Below, piece by piece: positions 13,950 to 21,367 of a stretch of DNA of 24,402 bases (the stretch's first letter is position 1; each line of letters starts with the position of its first letter). Source of the DNA: Spirochaetaceae bacterium (GTDB lineage: Bacteria > Spirochaetota > Spirochaetia > Spirochaetales_E > Spirochaetaceae_B); contig QKJO01000035.1 in assembly GCA_003249275.1 (NCBI GenBank), positions 1 to 24,402 on the forward strand. The letters are read 5' to 3'. The translations under genes were made by a program, and so were the position numbers. The notes under the pieces were generated by a model. That model worked only from the letters and a program-made list of their open reading frames with translations, had not been told where the DNA came from and searched no databases.

Positions 13950-14786
13950 ATGAACAGAACTGAAAAAACAGCCTTTCTGAAAGCAAAGGCCGTGGAGATG
14001 AGGAAAACGGCGCTGACAATGATTCATACGGCCGGTTCGGGACACCCCGGCGGATCCCTTTCGGCAGCGGACTTTATGACCGCCCTCTATTTCGACGAAC
14101 TGAATATCAAACCGGACCAGCCGGACTGGGCCGACCGTGACAGGTTCGTCCTGTCCAAGGGCCATGTCTGCCCCATCCTCTATTCGGCCCTGGCCCTGCG
14201 GGAGTACTTCCCCTATGACACCATCTACACCCTGAGAAAAGAGGGGTCCATCCTTCAGGGTCATCCCGATATGAAGGTCTGCCCCGGTGTGGACATCAGC
14301 ACGGGATCATTGGGACAGGGACTCTCCACAGCCGTCGGCATGGCGATTGCAGCCAAACGGGATGGAAAAGAGTACCGGGTGTTCTCCATGGCGGGAGACG
14401 GAGAATGCCAGGAGGGACAGATCTGGGAGGCTGTCATGACAGCGGTCAAATACCGGCTGGACAACCTTGTAATCATCGTGGACAACAACAATCTTCAGAA
14501 TGACAACACCTGCGACGTGGTCATGCCCACGGGAGATCTGAGGGGAAAATTCGAAGCCTTCGGCTGTGAGGCCTACGGTATCGACGGCCATAAGATGGAA
14601 GAGATTGTGGATGTCCTGGACAGGATCAGAGACAGTAAGAACGGCGTTCCCAAAGTCATCGTCGGCAGGACAGTGAAGGGCAGGGGAGTCTCGTTTATGG
14701 AAAATGTGGTGGGTTGGCACGGCATGGCTCCGGATAAGGATCAGTATGCCCAGGCCGTCAGTGAAGTAGAGGGAGGATTGAAATAA
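13950..14786 (+). CDS. Transketolase, N-terminal (thiamine diphosphate-binding) subunit
   Basis: The 278-residue protein is the first half of a split transketolase. It acts in the cytoplasm with the next gene product to move two-carbon ketol units between sugar phosphates in the pentose phosphate pathway. Visible marks are G-S-G-H-P-G-G-S-L-S-A-A-D near 30, K-G-H near 70, and the ThDP/Mg site G-D-G-E-C-Q-E-G-Q-I-W-E near 150 followed by V-D-N-N-N-L-Q. The length is normal for the split form. AAAGGAGA lies ten bases upstream of the ATG. The stop codon overlaps the next start by one base (TAATG), so equal production is likely. A structured leader and inverted repeats upstream suggest dedicated control. 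Confidence 0.93.
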   Translation: MNRTEKTAFLKAKAVEMRKTALTMIHTAGSGHPGGSLSAADFMTALYFDELNIKPDQPDWADRDRFVLSKGHVCPILYSALALREYFPYDTIYTLRKEGSILQGHPDMKVCPGVDISTGSLGQGLSTAVGMAIAAKRDGKEYRVFSMAGDGECQEGQIWEAVMTAVKYRLDNLVIIVDNNNLQNDNTCDVVMPTGDLRGKFEAFGCEAYGIDGHKMEEIVDVLDRIRDSKNGVPKVIVGRTVKGRGVSFMENVVGWHGMAPDKDQYAQAVSEVEGGLK

Positions 14787-15730
14787 TGTCAGGAAAAGCG
14801 ACAAGAGACGCCTACGGAGAGGCGATCCTGGAACTGGGAAAATCCAATCCGGATATCTATGTGGTGGATGCGGACATCGGGAAGTCATGCAAGACTGTTC
14901 CTTTTTTTGAGCAGCTGCCGAATCAGCATGTGAATGTGGGCATTGCGGAGCAGAATGCGGCCGGAGTGGCTGCCGGACTGGCGACCTGCGGCAAGATTCC
15001 CTTCGTGACCACCTATGCGGTCTTCGGTTCCATGAGGATGTGCGAGCAGATCAGGCAGGAAGCCTGCTATCCCAAACTGAATGTGAAGGTAGCCTGCTCC
15101 CACGGCGGTTTCACCCCCGCCAACGACGGGGCCAGTCATCAGGGGATCGAGGATATGGGCATCTACCGGACCATCCCCAACATGACCGTGATCATGCCCG
15201 CCGACTATTACTCGGCCAAAAAACTTGTAAAGGCGGCCGCCGAACACTACGGTCCGGTCTACCTCCGGTTCACAAGAGACCCCATCCCCTTCATCTACGA
15301 TGAAACGGCTGAGTTTGAAATCGGGAAGGCGGTTCAGCTCAAGGAGGGAAAGGACGTCGCCATCATCGCCAACGGCGATATCATGTCCTTCGCACTGGCT
15401 GCTGCCGAAAAACTGGAAGCCCGGGGTTACTCCGTGCGGCTGCTTGATATGCATACCATCAAACCCCTGGATGCAGAAGCCGTCAGCAGGGCCATTGATG
15501 AAATCGGAAGCATCGTCACCGTGGAAGACCACAATATTCTGAACGGCCTGGGAAGCGCCGTCTGTGAGATTGCGGCAGAGATGGGCAAAGGAAAGGTCAA
15601 ACGCCTGGGCATTCAGGACAGATTCGGTGAATCGGCCCCTTACGAAAGGCTCCTTGAGAAAAACGGTGTAACCGTTGATAATATTGTAGCCTCCGCAGAA
15701 GCACTGATTGCGGCAAAACAGCTCGTATAA
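14786..15730 (+). CDS. Transketolase, C-terminal (pyrimidine-binding) subunit
   Basis: The 314-residue second half supplies the pyrimidine-binding domain and the C-terminal domain. The catalytic glutamate lies in V-N-V-G-I-A-E-Q-N-A-A-G near 58, followed by P-F-V-T-T-Y-A-V-F and S-H-G-G-F-T. The last domain contains the V-R-L-L-D-M-H-T-I-K-P-L-D motif (near 215) and the V-E-D-H-N segment. Together with the preceding gene it makes one active site. Similar split pairs can be 1-deoxyxylulose-5-phosphate synthase-like proteins, but the length and the G-H-P-G-G motif in the partner favour transketolase. A hydroxyacid dehydrogenase gene follows after 13 bases. Confidence 0.93.
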   Translation: MSGKATRDAYGEAILELGKSNPDIYVVDADIGKSCKTVPFFEQLPNQHVNVGIAEQNAAGVAAGLATCGKIPFVTTYAVFGSMRMCEQIRQEACYPKLNVKVACSHGGFTPANDGASHQGIEDMGIYRTIPNMTVIMPADYYSAKKLVKAAAEHYGPVYLRFTRDPIPFIYDETAEFEIGKAVQLKEGKDVAIIANGDIMSFALAAAEKLEARGYSVRLLDMHTIKPLDAEAVSRAIDEIGSIVTVEDHNILNGLGSAVCEIAAEMGKGKVKRLGIQDRFGESAPYERLLEKNGVTVDNIVASAEALIAAKQLV

Positions 15731-15743
15731 AAGAGGAATTACC

Positions 15744-16703
15744 ATGAAAATCGTCGTACTGGACGGATACACACTGAACCCGGGAGATCTCTCCTGGGCG
15801 GGATTTGAGAAACTGGGAGACCTGACCTGTTATGACAGGACGGACAATATTGAGGACATCCTTGAAAGGATAAGTGACGCCGAAGCGGTCATCACCAACA
15901 AAACACCCCTGACCGCCGAAACGATCAAGGCCTGTCCCGGGATCAGGTACATCGGAGTTCTGGCTACCGGCTACAATGTGGTCGATGTGAAAGCTGCCGC
16001 CGAGGCGGGCATTCCGGTCTGCAATATCCCCACCTACGGAACCACGGCCGTGGCCCAGTTCGCCTTTGCCCACCTTCTGAACATCTGCCACCATGTGAAG
16101 GATCATGCCGATACGGTGCAGCAGGGCAAGTGGAGCCGCTGTCCCGATTTCTGCTACTGGGACTATCCCCTGACCGAGCTGGCGGGGAAGACCATGGGCA
16201 TCATCGGCTACGGCCGGATCGGGCAGGCGGCGGGGAAGATCGCCCAGGCCTTCGGCATGAAGGTTCTGGCCTATGATGAGTACCGGATTGAGGATCTTGT
16301 CTGCGAGACCATGTCCTATGCTTCACTGGATGAGGTTCTGGCCGGGTCCGATGTGATCTCCCTTCACTGTCCCCTCTTTGAGTCCACAACGGGCATCATC
16401 AATAAAAACACCATAGCCCGGATGAAGGACGGGGTGATCATCATCAACACGTCCCGGGGACCCCTGATTGTGGAGGAGGATCTGGCCGCGGCGTTGAAGA
16501 GCGGAAAGGTCCGGGCGGCGGGACTGGATGTCGTCTCCACCGAGCCCATCAGGGAGGACAATGTCCTTCTGGGAGCCCCCAACTGTTTCATCACCCCCCA
16601 CATCGCCTGGGCGCCTCTGGAATCCAGATCCAGGCTTATGGATATCGCCGTGGACAACCTTGCCTCTTTTCTGAAGGGGTCCGTGAAGAACCGGGTGAAC
16701 TGA
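15744..16703 (+). CDS. D-2-hydroxyacid dehydrogenase, probably hydroxypyruvate reductase/glycerate dehydrogenase
   Basis: The 319-residue enzyme reduces a 2-ketoacid with NADH; hydroxypyruvate to D-glycerate is the most likely reaction. It has the dinucleotide motif G155-Y-G-R-I-G160, with D178 after the second strand favouring NAD(H). The catalytic set is R238 (T-S-R-G), E267 and H286 (P-H-I-A-W-A). The pattern N-K-T-P-L-T near 52 and G-V-L-A-T-G-Y-N-V-V-D near 71 is the one I associate with HprA-type glycerate dehydrogenases. AGAGGAA precedes the ATG at 15744. It ends the transketolase operon. Since hydroxypyruvate is a classic ketol donor for transketolase, the pairing may link that compound to the pentose phosphate pathway. 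Other 2-ketoacids are not excluded. Confidence 0.88.
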   Translation: MKIVVLDGYTLNPGDLSWAGFEKLGDLTCYDRTDNIEDILERISDAEAVITNKTPLTAETIKACPGIRYIGVLATGYNVVDVKAAAEAGIPVCNIPTYGTTAVAQFAFAHLLNICHHVKDHADTVQQGKWSRCPDFCYWDYPLTELAGKTMGIIGYGRIGQAAGKIAQAFGMKVLAYDEYRIEDLVCETMSYASLDEVLAGSDVISLHCPLFESTTGIINKNTIARMKDGVIIINTSRGPLIVEEDLAAALKSGKVRAAGLDVVSTEPIREDNVLLGAPNCFITPHIAWAPLESRSRLMDIAVDNLASFLKGSVKNRVN

Positions 16704-16705
16704 TT

Positions 16706-17602
16706 TCAACCGGTCGTTGATGCAGGTTCCTCCGCCGTCGGGGGAGCCTGTTTTTTTTCAAGCCTTGAAAGAAAACTGGATACCAGAATCAGCAGGGCCC
16801 CCACAACTATATTCCAGTAAATGTCCTCTCCCAGCAGCAGTATACCGTAGAGGACGCCGAAGAAGACTTCAATATAGCCCATGGCTCCGTACTGAAAAAT
16901 GGGAAGGCGCTTGAGAGCGATGAAGAAACATCCGAATCCCAGAATTCCAACCGAAAATCCGTAAAAGACTCCCGTTAAGATGGCCCCGGCCGGAACTCCC
17001 TTTATCTCTGCCATAAGGATGGGGATGAAGATCAGGGCACCCAGAGCGTTCTGGAAGTAGAGCACTTCTCCCTCGCTGTGATCTGTAAGGGCTCCCTTGA
17101 AGATCAGAGTGGAGATTGAAAAGATGAGAGCCGAGGCGATCATGAGCAGACTGCCCAGCATATCGGGACCGGACAGGGAAAATCCTTTGTGGATGTTCAA
17201 AAAAATAACCCCGGAAAAAGCCATGAACAGGAGGGCAATTTCCCTCAGCTTCAGTTTTTCCCTTGTGACCACCGCGTTGATCAGCAGGGCAAAGAGGGGC
17301 CAGGTGTACAGAAGTACCACTCCGTTGGTCATGGTGGTCAGTTTGTAGGAGGCTATATAGAGGAACATTCTGACAGCGTTCAGCAGAGATCCCGTCCAGA
17401 TCCTTTTCCTGTTTTGAACAGGCCCCAGGATCATCTTTCTTCTGATCATCATGGGAAGAAGAATCAGAAAGGGCACTCCCATTCTGAAACCTGTCAGTCC
17501 GAGACTGCTGACAGGAAGAGATTTAATATACAGACCGCTGGACGCTCCCAGAGCCGTGGCCATAAGGATGGCAGGCAGTGCGATTCCCTTTCCCTTCATC
17601 AT
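16706..17602 (-). CDS. EamA/DMT-family transporter
   Basis: The 298-residue protein has ten predicted membrane helices in two EamA-like halves, as in drug/metabolite transporters that export amino acids or other small molecules. The substrate cannot be told. GGAGG seven bases upstream chooses the ATG at 17602 (a second ATG follows directly). Its start overlaps the stop of the thioredoxin-like gene by four bases (ATGA), so they form one operon. The C-terminal tail K-K-Q-A-P-P-T-A-E-E-P-A-S-T-T-G is hydrophilic and low in complexity. It is encoded by the convergent operon's terminator, whose T-tract reads as the lysines. Only two bases separate its stop from the dehydrogenase stop. Confidence 0.87.
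   Translation of the reverse strand: MMKGKGIALPAILMATALGASSGLYIKSLPVSSLGLTGFRMGVPFLILLPMMIRRKMILGPVQNRKRIWTGSLLNAVRMFLYIASYKLTTMTNGVVLLYTWPLFALLINAVVTREKLKLREIALLFMAFSGVIFLNIHKGFSLSGPDMLGSLLMIASALIFSISTLIFKGALTDHSEGEVLYFQNALGALIFIPILMAEIKGVPAGAILTGVFYGFSVGILGFGCFFIALKRLPIFQYGAMGYIEVFFGVLYGILLLGEDIYWNIVVGALLILVSSFLSRLEKKQAPPTAEEPASTTG
16723..16758 (+). terminator. Intrinsic terminator of the transketolase operon, inside a convergent gene
   Basis: An 11-bp stem (16723-16733 with 16740-16750, two G-T wobbles) around a six-base loop is followed by eight T residues (16751-16758). It is the strongest terminator in the window. It lies wholly inside the 3' coding end of the minus-strand transporter gene. 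Confidence 0.85.
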
Positions 17603-17961
17603 GACCGATCCTCCATCCAGGCGGTGATAGCGCGGCGGCCGCTGTAGTTGCTGTCAGACTCAAACTGTCCGCCCCTGTAGAACCGAAGGTAGGGGATCTC
17701 TCCGTTTCGGAAAACAGATTCCTTGAAGATCATGAACTTCTGTCCGAAATCCTTCCTGTCGTATTCCAGGTAATACACTTTGAGATTGTCCCATCCGGCA
17801 AGGAAGGCAAAAACGGATCTCTGGGCGATCCAGTCGGGGCACCAGCTCTGTGTCAGGATGACGATCACACGTTCGGCAGAGTTCAGAATCTCCTCGGAGA
17901 ATTCTCCTCTTTCTATGGCTTTCAGAGATTCCTCTTCGGTCAGTTCGGTCAATTTAATCAT
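17599..17961 (-). CDS. Thioredoxin-like protein with a single active-site cysteine
   Basis: The 120-residue protein fits a thioredoxin fold. A hydrophobic strand V-I-V-I-L-T (32-37) leads into S-W-C41-P-D-W44, where a thioredoxin would have W-C-G-P-C. A second strand, V-Y-Y-L-E-Y-D, follows, and then I-P-Y-L-R-F-Y-R-G-G with the cis-proline position. The resolving cysteine is replaced by tryptophan, so it cannot form the usual disulfide. It may act as a monothiol protein, a bacillithiol/glutathione-dependent enzyme or a binding protein. No signal peptide is seen. No ribosome site precedes the ATG; a -10 hexamer ends seven bases upstream. It is overlapped by the EamA transporter gene, suggesting joint function. 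Confidence 0.72.
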   Translation of the reverse strand: MIKLTELTEEESLKAIERGEFSEEILNSAERVIVILTQSWCPDWIAQRSVFAFLAGWDNLKVYYLEYDRKDFGQKFMIFKESVFRNGEIPYLRFYRGGQFESDSNYSGRRAITAWMEDRS

Positions 17962-17968
17962 GAGGGGC

Positions 17969-17997
17969 AGTATGGCACAAATGCTTGTTTAGGGCAA
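17969..17997 (-). promoter_or_regulatory. Possible leaderless promoter of the thioredoxin-like gene
   Basis: On the minus strand, TTGCCC (17992-17997) and CATACT (17969-17974) are 17 bases apart, each four of six to consensus. Seven bases (GCCCCTC) remain before the ATG and contain no Shine-Dalgarno sequence. Confidence 0.45.
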
Positions 17998-18024
17998 TTT
18001 CCCCGGCACTTGATTAGATTGGGA

Positions 18025-18049
18025 ATAGTATAGTATGGTATAGTACGGT
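18025..18049 (+). repeat. Five tandem ATAGT-like units in the uxuA promoter region
   Basis: The five-base units read ATAGT, ATAGT, ATGGT, ATAGT, ACGGT without gaps. They create overlapping TATAGT/TATGGT -10-like hexamers (18029, 18034, 18039). TTGATT at 18010-18015 is 18 bases before TATGGT (18034-18039). The array is therefore probably the -10 region of the uxuA promoter. Confidence 0.6.
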
Positions 18050-18097
18050 TGTCCTTCGGGACAGCAGGGTAAGTCTTAAGTTACGGGGGCAGCCCCC
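18048..18097 (+). promoter_or_regulatory. Two leader hairpins before uxuA
   Basis: GTTGTCC (18048-18054) pairs with GGACAGC (18059-18065) around a TTCG tetraloop closed by C-G, an especially stable form. GGGGG (18085-18089) pairs with CCCCC (18093-18097) around CAG, just before the ribosome site AGGAG (18101-18105). No T-tract longer than two follows, so they look like mRNA stability or translation elements rather than a terminator. Confidence 0.55.
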
Positions 18098-18111
18098 TTC
18101 AGGAGTTAATA

Positions 18112-19308
18112 ATGAAATTAATGGAAGAATCCTTCCGGTGGTACGGACCGAACGATCCCGTATCCCTTCAGTTTATCAGACAGGCGGGCGCCTCTTCAGT
18201 CATAACAAGCCTGCACCAGATTCCCTATGGGGAAGCCTGGACACTGGACGCCATCCTCGAGAGAAAGAGGATCATCGAAGAGGCCGGCCTGACCTGGGCG
18301 GCCGTGGAATCCGTCCCTGTTCATGAGGATATCAAAACAAGAACGGGCCGCTATAAAGAGTATATCGAAAACTACAAAACCACCCTGACTCTGCTGGGCA
18401 GGGCGGGGATCGAAGTGGTCATCTACAACTTCATGCCCGTTCTGGACTGGGTCAGGACGAACCTCCGCTATGTTCTGGAAGACGGGTCCGAGTGCCTCTA
18501 TTTCGATCCTGTCCAGTTTGCCGCCTTTGAAATCCATCTTCTCAAACGGGAAGGTGCGGAAGCCGACTATACGGCGGATCAGGTGAAAAAGGCCGGCGAG
18601 TTCTTCTCGTCCCTCTCGCCCGAAGGCGTGAAGGAGTTCGAACGCTCCCTCATCGATGTTTTCCCCGGTACGAAAATGGGCCTGTCCATCGAAGATCTCA
18701 GGACCATGCTGGACAAGTACAAAGGCATCGACAGGGAAGTACTGAAGGAGCATTACAGACTCTTCCTTCAGGAAGTGATTCCCGCAGCGGCCCAGGCCGG
18801 TGTCAGAATGGCCGTTCATCCCGACGATCCGCCCTGGAACATCATGGGTCTCCCCCGCATCGTCAGCTGTGAAGAGGATGTCAAAGATCTCCTGTCCATG
18901 GTGGACCATCCCTCCAACGGCCTCTGCTTCTGTACGGGAAGCTACAGTCCCCGGGAGGATAACGATCTCCCCGGCATGATCGAACGCTACGGCCACAGAA
19001 TCAACGTCGCCCATCTCAGGAGTACGCAGCGCAACCCTGACGGCAGTTTCTATGAAGCCAATCATCTTGAGGGGTCGGTGGATATGTTTGCCGTTGTCAG
19101 GGCTCTTCTGAAGGAACAGAGAAAGCGTCTTGTTGCAGGAAGAAAGGACTGGAGACTGGCGTTCCGACCCGATCACGGTCATACTATGCTGGACGACCTG
19201 GCCAAACCCCAGGCGGACAATCCCGGGTATACGGCCATCGGCCGTCTGCGGGGACTGGCCGAAATCAGGGGGCTTCAGCACGCACTGGAGCGGAGTCTGG
19301 AAGTCTGA
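18112..19308 (+). CDS. uxuA: Mannonate dehydratase
   Basis: It dehydrates D-mannonate to 2-keto-3-deoxy-D-gluconate in glucuronate catabolism. The 398 residues align end to end with E. coli UxuA (394). Conserved segments are F-R-W-Y-G-P-N-D-P-V-S-L at the start, V-E-S-V-P-V-H-E-D-I-K-T-R-T-G near 65, Y-N-F-M-P-V-L-D-W near 104, and V-R-M-A-V-H-P-D-D-P-P near 236. The metal-site C-T-G-S-Y and R-P-D-H-G-H regions follow. AGGAG lies six bases upstream of the ATG. A GntR/LacI-type regulator gene follows after 13 bases and probably responds to this pathway. The other enzymes (uxaC, uxuB, kdgK, kdgA) are not in the window. Confidence 0.95.
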   Translation: MKLMEESFRWYGPNDPVSLQFIRQAGASSVITSLHQIPYGEAWTLDAILERKRIIEEAGLTWAAVESVPVHEDIKTRTGRYKEYIENYKTTLTLLGRAGIEVVIYNFMPVLDWVRTNLRYVLEDGSECLYFDPVQFAAFEIHLLKREGAEADYTADQVKKAGEFFSSLSPEGVKEFERSLIDVFPGTKMGLSIEDLRTMLDKYKGIDREVLKEHYRLFLQEVIPAAAQAGVRMAVHPDDPPWNIMGLPRIVSCEEDVKDLLSMVDHPSNGLCFCTGSYSPREDNDLPGMIERYGHRINVAHLRSTQRNPDGSFYEANHLEGSVDMFAVVRALLKEQRKRLVAGRKDWRLAFRPDHGHTMLDDLAKPQADNPGYTAIGRLRGLAEIRGLQHALERSLEV

Positions 19309-19321
19309 CGAGAGGACGGGG

Positions 19322-20299
19322 ATGAAACCGGGTACAAAGTACGGAGAAATCATTCAACATATCTATGATCTGATTGAGAGGGGAGACATCCGTCCCGGCG
19401 AGGGGCTCCCATCCATTTCCGGGATCAGCCGGACCCTGGGAGTCGCCAGGGAGACAGTTGTGAAATCCTACAGAATCCTGAAGCAGGAGGGACTGATTGA
19501 CTCGGTTCCCGGGAAGGGCTTTTTCCTCCTGACCGACAGGATCAGTTCCGGTTCCAGGGTTCTTCTGATCCTGAACAGCTTCAATCCCTATATGCAGGTC
19601 CTCTACAATGCCTTTTCCGGAGCTCTTCCGGAGGGGGTCGTGGGGGATGTCTACTTTCATCACAACAACATCGATCACTTCAAAACCATCCTTGAGACCT
19701 ACAGCGGCCGGTATACTCATTTTGTAATCAAGCCCTTCCAGCACAGGGATGTTCCCCCGCTTCTGGGAGGTCTGGATACGAGAAAGACTCTGATACTGGA
19801 CAGGGGGGAGTACATACCACCCGGCTGTTCCTCACTTTGCCAGGATTTTGCCGGAGGAATAGAGGATGCTCTTTCGGAAATCACCGATCGCATCAGGACC
19901 TATTCCAGTCTGAATATGATAAGGACGCCTTTGAATCCCCATCCCGAGGACTCCTTCCGAAGTTTCGAGAAGTTTATCAGAAAGCATCATCTGAAAGGTT
20001 CAGTTCTTACGGGCTTTCAGGAACCCCGGATAGAACGGGGGGCCGCCTATTTTATTCTGACCGAACAGGATCTTGTTTCCCTCCTCACTCTGGCGGATGA
20101 AAGGGGATGGATTCCGGGAAAAGACCTGGGCATCCTGTCATACAATGATTTTCCCCTGCTCAAGTTCGTCTCCCGGGGTATTACAAGCCTCTCGGTGGAT
20201 TTCAGGGAGATGGGTGCGCAGGCGGCTTCTTTTGTCTCCATGAACTCAAGCTTCACCCGCATCCTCAAACCGAAGCTGATACTCAGGGAATCCTTCTGA
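19322..20299 (+). CDS. GntR-LacI chimeric transcriptional regulator, probably of uxuA
   Basis: The 325-residue protein joins a GntR-type winged helix (about 1-72: Y-G-E-I-I-Q-H-I-Y-D-L-I, then L-P-S-I-S-G-I-S-R-T-L-G-V-A-R-E-T-V) to a LacI-like sugar-binding domain. That domain ends in I-L-S-Y-N-D-F-P-L-L-K and S-L-S-V-D-F-R-E-M-G-A-Q-A. This is the architecture of B. subtilis AraR. The start at 19322 is chosen because GAGAGG lies between the uxuA stop and this ATG; an upstream in-frame ATG at 19130 lies inside uxuA. It is cotranscribed with uxuA, so an autoregulatory loop with a uronate-derived ligand is likely (inference). The long DNA-free half resembles a binding protein without catalytic residues. 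Confidence 0.87.
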   Translation: MKPGTKYGEIIQHIYDLIERGDIRPGEGLPSISGISRTLGVARETVVKSYRILKQEGLIDSVPGKGFFLLTDRISSGSRVLLILNSFNPYMQVLYNAFSGALPEGVVGDVYFHHNNIDHFKTILETYSGRYTHFVIKPFQHRDVPPLLGGLDTRKTLILDRGEYIPPGCSSLCQDFAGGIEDALSEITDRIRTYSSLNMIRTPLNPHPEDSFRSFEKFIRKHHLKGSVLTGFQEPRIERGAAYFILTEQDLVSLLTLADERGWIPGKDLGILSYNDFPLLKFVSRGITSLSVDFREMGAQAASFVSMNSSFTRILKPKLILRESF

Positions 20300-20382
20300 T
20301 CAGCCGCCTAACTGTTGAAAAATGCCCGGAATCAGTCCGGATAGTCTGGTACAACTCCTTTATCTGTAGTAGTTTGGTTCTG

Positions 20383-20400
20383 CTCTGATTCGGTTCAGAG
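20383..20400 (+). promoter_or_regulatory. Hairpin directly before the Sua5 ribosome site
   Basis: CTCTGA (20383-20388) pairs with TCAGAG (20395-20400) around a six-base loop, and GGAG follows at once at 20401. A second, weaker stem CCGGA/TCCGG lies at 20326-20340. The latter could help end uxuA-regulator transcription but has no T-tract. Confidence 0.45.
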
Positions 20401-20410
20401 GGAGTTGAAG

Positions 20411-21367
20411 ATGATATTTGAAAGCAATGAAGAAAACATAAAGAAAGCTGCCGCCGTCATTAACAGGGGCGGTCTTGTGGCGTTCCCGACGGAAACGGTC
20501 TATGGCCTGGGGGGAAATGCCCTGGATACCAAAGCCGTCGCTTCCATTTTCGAAGCCAAAAAGAGACCCAGTTTTGATCCTCTTATCACGCATATTGCCG
20601 ATCTTGAGATGCTGAAGGAAATATCAGACATCAGGGACAGCCGGATTTATGATCTGGCCGATGCCTTCTGGCCGGGAGCCTTGACTCTGATCGTACCCAA
20701 AAAAGAGATCATTCCCTCCCTGGTTACATCCGGCCTGGAGACCATGGCCGTACGAATGCCTGACCATCCCATCGCCCTGGCTCTGATTCGGGGTTCCAGC
20801 GGAGCCGTTGCCGCTCCTTCGGCCAACTCCTTCGGATACCTCAGTCCCACCGAGGCCCGGCATGTGGAGGACGATCTGGGTTCCAGGATCGATATGGTAC
20901 TGGAAGGAGGTCCCTGCAGGGTGGGTGTGGAATCCACGGTTCTGGATATTACCGGCGAAAAACCGATGATCCTGAGGCCGGGCGGTCTCAGCCGGGAGGA
21001 GATAGAGCGGGTGCTGGGACCGGTGGAGATGTTCAACAGAACCACCACGTCTCCCACGGCACCGGGACAGCTGGAGATGCACTACTCACCCAGAACTCCC
21101 CTCCGGATTGTGGAGGATCTGAGATCTGTGGCGGGAAAAGACCGGGCGGGAGCTCTGATTTTCCGTGATGAGGCAAAAGGGGATGGTTTCAGCTGCCGGG
21201 AAGTTCTGAGTCCTTCAGGCAGTCTTCTTGAGGCGGCGTCGCGGCTCTTCTCCTGTCTCCATACCCTTGATCGTCAGGGGATCGACTGCATCTACGCCGA
21301 ATATGTTCCCGAAGAGGGGATAGGGCGGGCGGTCATGGACCGGATCTACAAAGCCTCCGAGAAATAG
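20411..21367 (+). CDS. Threonylcarbamoyl-AMP synthase (Sua5 type)
   Basis: It makes threonylcarbamoyl-AMP from threonine, bicarbonate and ATP, the first step of the universal t6A37 tRNA modification. The 318-residue length shows the long Sua5 form. The YrdC domain covers about 1-200 (G-G-L-V-A-F-P-T-E-T-V-Y-G-L-G near 21, K-K-R-P near 53, A-P-S-A-N near 138, G-V-E-S-T-V-L-D near 174). A linker with A-P-G-Q-L-E-M-H-Y-S-P-R-T-P follows, corresponding to the conserved P-G-M-x-Y-x-H-Y-x-P. The Sua5 C-terminal domain comes last. The ATG at 20411 is chosen with GGAG six bases upstream; a TTG at 20405 would abut the ribosome site. It is an essential housekeeping gene, functionally unrelated to its neighbours. 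Confidence 0.93.
   Translation: MIFESNEENIKKAAAVINRGGLVAFPTETVYGLGGNALDTKAVASIFEAKKRPSFDPLITHIADLEMLKEISDIRDSRIYDLADAFWPGALTLIVPKKEIIPSLVTSGLETMAVRMPDHPIALALIRGSSGAVAAPSANSFGYLSPTEARHVEDDLGSRIDMVLEGGPCRVGVESTVLDITGEKPMILRPGGLSREEIERVLGPVEMFNRTTTSPTAPGQLEMHYSPRTPLRIVEDLRSVAGKDRAGALIFRDEAKGDGFSCREVLSPSGSLLEAASRLFSCLHTLDRQGIDCIYAEYVPEEGIGRAVMDRIYKASEK

Noticed and set aside
18196..19353. Long open frame (385 codons) on the minus strand opposite uxuA
   Set aside because: It is the shadow of uxuA, without a ribosome site or recognisable domain.
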